From Ponticaulis sp. (GTDB taxonomy: Bacteria > Pseudomonadota > Alphaproteobacteria > Caulobacterales > Hyphomonadaceae), in the NCBI GenBank assembly GCA_002699325.1, contig PABS01000016.1, positions 1 through 9,551 of the forward strand: 9,551 nt of DNA, read 5' to 3'. The notes under the pieces were generated by a model. That model was not told where the DNA came from and did not search any database. It was given only the letters and a program-made list of their open reading frames with translations. Positions 7,540-9,551 of the stretch are shown piece by piece. The position numbers and the translations under genes were made by a program. Every line of letters starts with the position of its first letter. The first letter of the stretch is position 1.

Positions 7540-7554
7540 GTTCTTTCTCCGTTC
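7540..7554 (-). promoter_or_regulatory. Predicted LexA operator (SOS box), GTTC-N7-GTTC
   Basis: On the plus strand the element reads GTTC TTTCTCC GTTC, and on the coding strand GAAC GGAGAAA GAAC. This is an exact match to the direct-repeat LexA box described for alphaproteobacteria (Caulobacter, Rhodobacter, Rhizobium). It lies between the predicted transcription start (about 7558) and the ATG (7539), and its spacer contains the GGAG ribosome binding site. A bound repressor would therefore block the start of transcription. A second, one-mismatch copy, GAAC-N7-GAAT, lies at 7604-7618, upstream of the -35 element. Confidence 0.65.
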
Positions 7555-7564
7555 CTGTGAATAA

Positions 7565-7593
7565 CATATATTCTCTTTTTGTTCTCATCGCAA
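7565..7593 (-). promoter_or_regulatory. Predicted sigma70-type promoter of the 109-aa gene
   Basis: Reading the minus strand, TTGCGA (7593-7588) and TATATG (7570-7565) are separated by exactly 17 nt, each matching 4 of 6 consensus positions. Transcription would begin near 7558, giving a leader of about 20 nt. The region is very AT-rich, so hexamer matches are easier to find here by chance. Confidence 0.4.
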
Positions 7594-7639
7594 CAAAGTT
7601 TTGGAACAAAATTAGAATAAATTGGAGAAATTTGCTTTA

Positions 7640-7656
7640 TTAAGGTTTGATTAACC
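7640..7656 (+). promoter_or_regulatory. Predicted CtrA binding site, TTAA-N7-TTAACC
   Basis: TTAA GGTTTGA TTAACC exactly matches the CtrA response-regulator consensus of Caulobacterales and relatives. It sits at the far end of the AT-rich intergenic region, about 90 bp upstream of the predicted start of the 109-aa gene, and overlaps the stop codon of the hotdog-like gene. Direct activation by CtrA normally needs a site close to the -35 element, so the distance is a weakness. Local AT-richness also raises the chance of an accidental match. Confidence 0.45.
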
Positions 7657-7920
7657 TTCTTCGGAAGCAGATTTTGCCTTAAAAATCGCTCGCGCAGCCA
7701 GAATAACCTCGTCTCCTGCCGTGAGCCTGCCCTTCAGAAAGAGCGTACGAGAAGACTTCTTCAGTGTTTCCAGCTGAACTTCCGTGTCCCCATCCTGATG
7801 GCCGGGCAGGGTGTTCTGAAAGTCTATTGTCACGAGATCACATCCAGAAATGAGGCTTTCAGCCTCTGTAGTCAGGGCTTCTGTCAACGTGTTCATCGCA
7901 AGGCAGAGATTTGAAGTCAT
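7651..7920 (-). CDS. Short hotdog-fold (thioesterase-like) protein
   Basis: An 89-residue protein resembling most of a single hotdog domain, the fold of acyl-CoA thioesterases and dehydratases. A helix (about 5-26, NTLTEALTTEAE) is followed by strands in the order seen in that fold: DLVTIDFQNTL (28-38), DGDTEVQLETLKKSSRTLFLKGRL (43-66) and DEVILAARAIFKA (69-81). The usual length is about 125-140 residues, so the first strand and the loop before the helix are missing. I do not see the acidic catalytic residue typical of PaaI-type enzymes. Either it is a compact non-catalytic version or the true start lies upstream of the ATG at 7920, whose Shine-Dalgarno is poor (AAGGG about 12 nt away). The gene begins only 35 nt after the terminator of the gene upstream, so its promoter must lie in or near that spacer, or expression depends on read-through. 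The fold is inferred from pattern only. Confidence 0.6.
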   Translation of the reverse strand: MTSNLCLAMNTLTEALTTEAESLISGCDLVTIDFQNTLPGHQDGDTEVQLETLKKSSRTLFLKGRLTAGDEVILAARAIFKAKSASEEG

Positions 7921-7955
7921 AGTGCTTTAGACCCTTGCAGGCTTTTCCTCGCAAC

Positions 7956-7977
7956 AAAAAACCGCCCCTGAGGGCGG
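7956..7977 (-). terminator. Rho-independent terminator of the DUF2780-like gene
   Basis: On the minus strand CCGCCC (7977-7972), loop TCAG and GGGCGG (7967-7962) form a perfect GC stem directly followed by six Ts (7961-7956). It lies 27 nt after the stop codon of the helical 140-aa protein. On the plus strand the trailing sequence has only a TTT, so activity in that direction is doubtful. Confidence 0.92.
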
Positions 7978-8004
7978 CCTTTCATCTTACGAAGACGCGC
8001 CGAC

Positions 8005-8427
8005 CTAGCCGTGCACTGCCTTCGATGCCTCAACAGCTTCACCGCCGCCGAGAAGATCGCCAAGGTGGGCAAAGCCTTTAATGCCGTAATTGGTTTCGTA
8101 ATAGGATGAAACAGCAGGGAAAAGGCCTGCGATTTGCTGATGGCTGAGACCGAGATTCTGAAGATTGCGGATCATGGTTGTCGCCACCGCCATCCGACCG
8201 CCAGGTGTTTGCTCGATCAATTGCGCAATTTCGCCCTTCGCGCCGCCATAAACCTGGCGCGATTGATTGACGAGCTTACGAACGGCAGGAAACCGCTGGT
8301 TCAGCTCTTTCATGAAAGGTGACCCCTGGCGATCTGAAGCGCTTAGAAGAATACCGAGTGCTGCTCGTGATGTCTGGCCATTAAGGCCTGTGGTCTGAGC
8401 GACGTGTCGGATGAGATGTTTCAGCAT
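8005..8427 (-). CDS. Small helical protein resembling DUF2780
   Basis: The product has 140 residues, predicted all-helical, with no cysteines. It starts with a MLKHLIRHVAQTTGL amphipathic segment followed by an AALGILLSASDRQGSPFMKEL region and a C-terminal NLGLSHQQIAGLFPAVSSYYE element. This pattern of a small gly/ala-rich domain, then a GL...I..L.P..SYY helix, is reminiscent of DUF2780 (VcgC/VcgE-type) proteins of unknown function; the match is from memory and tentative. The ATG at 8427 is preferred over the longer frame to 8583: AAAGGAG lies 8 nt upstream and protein-like composition begins there, while the 52 extra residues have no ribosome binding site. It is divergent from the OmpA-like gene and ends in a strong terminator, so it is probably monocistronic. 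A TTAACCAT half-site about 53 nt upstream hints at CtrA control. Confidence 0.72.
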   Translation of the reverse strand: MLKHLIRHVAQTTGLNGQTSRAALGILLSASDRQGSPFMKELNQRFPAVRKLVNQSRQVYGGAKGEIAQLIEQTPGGRMAVATTMIRNLQNLGLSHQQIAGLFPAVSSYYETNYGIKGFAHLGDLLGGGEAVEASKAVHG

Positions 8428-8680
8428 TTTGCAGGCTCCTTTCCGGGACCCGCCAATTACCTCACGGAGTGCTTTCTGCATGGTTAAGAAAAACCTGACT
8501 GACTCGGTGAAATTGGCTGCAAAGAATGACGCCAGCCAACTGCCTCTCACACCATCAGGAAAAAGCGAGCGTCTAACGGCCACCAGTCCTCAATACACCC
8601 GAGCAGCCAAGAGAGAGATTTGCAGCTGTGCAAAACCACAGTAGAACAGCAAAGAGTTTGAAGGGTGGGAGTTGGATGTG
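8428..8680. promoter_or_regulatory. Divergent intergenic region between DUF2780-like and OmpA-like genes
   Basis: This 253-bp spacer should hold promoters for both flanking genes. It contains a CtrA-type half-site, TTAACCAT on the minus strand (8487-8480). Near the OmpA-like gene is a 16-bp dyad, TTTGCA-GCTG-TGCAAA (8619-8634), overlapping a second possible hairpin, CTGTG-CAAAAC-CACAG (8626-8641). I found no defensible -35/-10 pair and no small gene. The minus-strand frame is open up to 8583 but lacks a ribosome binding site. Confidence 0.4.
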
Positions 8681-9148
8681 ATGGGATATTTCATAAAGAA
8701 GGCAACCGTCCTGGGTCTTCTTGCGAGCGCAGCAGCGTGCAGCGCCATCCAGGGGCCACCACCTGCTCCGCCGCTCGCGCCGCCTCCGCCTGAAGAGATG
8801 GCGGAAGCGCCTCAGTGCTTTCAGGAAACCTTCCAGGTCTATTTCGCCTCAGATCAGACAACGCTCGATTCACAAGCTGGCCTGGTCATTGACGCGATTG
8901 TGGAGGCTGCTGGCACCTGCAAACCGAACGCCATCGAAGTTGTCGGGCATGCCGACTCGATTGGATCAGAAGACGTGAATCTCCGGGTCTCGCAACGTCG
9001 TGCCGACGCCGTACTTCAGGCCATACTTGCCGAGGGCCTTGATATTGAACGGATTGAGATCGTTGCGGCAGGCGAGAAAAACGCCCTCACCGAAGATGAT
9101 CTGATCGTTCCCATGAACCGTCGCGTTGAAGTTCGATTCGCGGACTAG
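8681..9148 (+). CDS. OmpA-C-domain (peptidoglycan-binding) lipoprotein, Pal-like
   Basis: A 155-residue lipoprotein expected to anchor an envelope layer to peptidoglycan. A signal peptide with lipobox SAAAC (Cys20) is followed by a proline-rich tether (about 26-37) and an OmpA-like domain from about 50 to the end. Domain landmarks are VYFASDQTTLD (53-63), VVGHADSIGS (87-96), NLRVSQRRADAV (100-111) and a terminal NRRVEVRF. Asp92 and Arg107 correspond to the residues that bind diaminopimelate in OmpA/Pal proteins, so peptidoglycan binding is likely retained. The usual TD at 91-92 is AD. Two cysteines (C46, C80) flank the first strand and helix and may form a disulfide. Start choice: ATG 8681 with GGGAG about 9 nt upstream; GTG 8678 or TTG 8672 are possible and change the product by one or three residues. 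Pal itself normally sits beside tolB, which is absent here, so this is a paralogue. Confidence 0.9.
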   Translation: MGYFIKKATVLGLLASAAACSAIQGPPPAPPLAPPPPEEMAEAPQCFQETFQVYFASDQTTLDSQAGLVIDAIVEAAGTCKPNAIEVVGHADSIGSEDVNLRVSQRRADAVLQAILAEGLDIERIEIVAAGEKNALTEDDLIVPMNRRVEVRFAD

Positions 9149-9169
9149 CAATTGACCCGGCCGGGCCTC

Positions 9170-9551
9170 TCAGCGGTCGATCGGCTTGTCGCTGGCTTTT
9201 AGAAGCTCAGCGGTCCGGCCGCCGGTGATCAATTCGTGGCGTACCCTCAGGATATTCGTCGCAATAGTCACTTCCATCAGGAAGCAGATAAGACCGATGA
9301 TCAGCGTCACAACGACGATCATGAAGAGCAATGCAACGAGGAGGCCTGCTGCGGCGCCGAAGAAGTCTGCCACGAAAACAAACGCCACGAGAAAGCAGAT
9401 CAATACGGCTGACACGCAACAGAAATAAACCGCGCGGTTGCCAAATTTCATCCGTCTGTCCAGCGCGATCAGTTCAGCGACATGGCGGCGTTCTAAGGTT
9501 TCGTCTTCCCCGGCTTCAATCAGCGACTCGATCGCTCTGACGCGATCGACA
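9170..9551 (-). CDS. DUF2721 family membrane protein, 5' end outside the window
   Basis: The last 126 residues are visible; the frame stays open to the window edge, so the internal ATG at 9451 is not the real start. An Arg/Glu-rich cytoplasmic segment (RVRAIE, then HVAELIALDRR) leads into two long hydrophobic helices (visible residues about 40-60 and 69-94). These are followed by the FLMEVTIATNILRVRHEL motif and a short polar tail. This order and the E-x-T-x-A-x-x-I motif at the end of the last helix are typical of DUF2721, a family of unknown function that usually has one more helix near its N-terminus. The gene converges on the OmpA-like gene with only 21 nt between stop codons and no good terminator in the gap. 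Confidence 0.8.
   Translation of the reverse strand, partial: VDRVRAIESLIEAGEDETLERRHVAELIALDRRMKFGNRAVYFCCVSAVLICFLVAFVFVADFFGAAAGLLVALLFMIVVVTLIIGLICFLMEVTIATNILRVRHELITGGRTAELLKASDKPIDR

Noticed and set aside
8428..8583. N-terminal extension of the DUF2780-like protein.
   Set aside because: The open frame has no start with a ribosome binding site, while AAAGGAG precedes the ATG at 8427. The extra residues also lack resemblance to the rest.
9149..9169. CCCGGCCGGG palindrome between the convergent OmpA-like and DUF2721 genes as a terminator.
   Set aside because: It has no loop and no T-run on either strand, so it does not meet the criteria for an intrinsic terminator.
1..9551. Search by eye for transposases, integrases, attachment-site repeats, CRISPR repeats, toxin-antitoxin pairs or phage genes.
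   Set aside because: None seen. Long direct or inverted repeats are absent, and gene content is ordinary chromosomal envelope and unknown-function genes.

Overview
The window looks like chromosomal DNA of an alphaproteobacterium, most likely a marine or prosthecate Caulobacterales/Hyphomonadaceae-type organism. This is inferred from the mix of families (SapC, DUF885, a YfbK-like VWA lipoprotein, DUF2721). It is supported by two regulatory motifs characteristic of that group: a GTTC-N7-GTTC LexA box and a TTAA-N7-TTAACC CtrA box. No organism-specific marker such as rRNA is present, so the placement is provisional. GC content is in the mid-to-high fifties by eye, apart from one AT-rich island near 7561-7650 (about 26% GC by hand count).

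Layout, left to right. At 1-83 (minus) is the start of a small membrane-anchored protein that runs off the edge, 12 nt behind a DsbD/ScsB-type thiol:disulfide interchange protein (96-2258, minus). Next is a SapC-family gene (2430-3212, minus) with a clear rho-independent terminator. An 89-bp divergent intergenic region separates it from two consecutive plus-strand lipoprotein genes: a degenerate DUF885 protein (3302-5341) and a YfbK-type VWA lipoprotein (5437-7164). Then come three small minus-strand genes: an unrecognised 109-aa protein (7210-7539), a short hotdog-like protein (7651-7920) and a helical DUF2780-like protein (8005-8427) with its own strong terminator. An OmpA-C-domain lipoprotein (8681-9148, plus) and the 3' part of a DUF2721 membrane protein (9170-9551, minus) close the window.

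The theme is the cell envelope: disulfide chemistry, three predicted lipoproteins (two with proline-rich tethers), a peptidoglycan-binding domain and integral membrane proteins. No mobile elements, CRISPR arrays or RNA genes were found.

Two parts stand out. (1) The AT-rich promoter of the 109-aa unknown gene carries a perfect alphaproteobacterial LexA operator placed between the predicted transcription start and the ATG, with a perfect CtrA box further upstream. This suggests an undescribed DNA-damage-inducible, possibly cell-cycle-tuned, small protein. (2) The DUF885 lipoprotein keeps the family scaffold but has lost essentially every putative metal-binding or catalytic residue. It is therefore a probable pseudoenzyme, encoded directly upstream of a MIDAS-containing VWA lipoprotein.

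Several starts were moved inward from the longest possible reading frame because a good ribosome binding site and the family N-terminus agree on the shorter form (SapC, VWA, DUF2780-like, OmpA-like).
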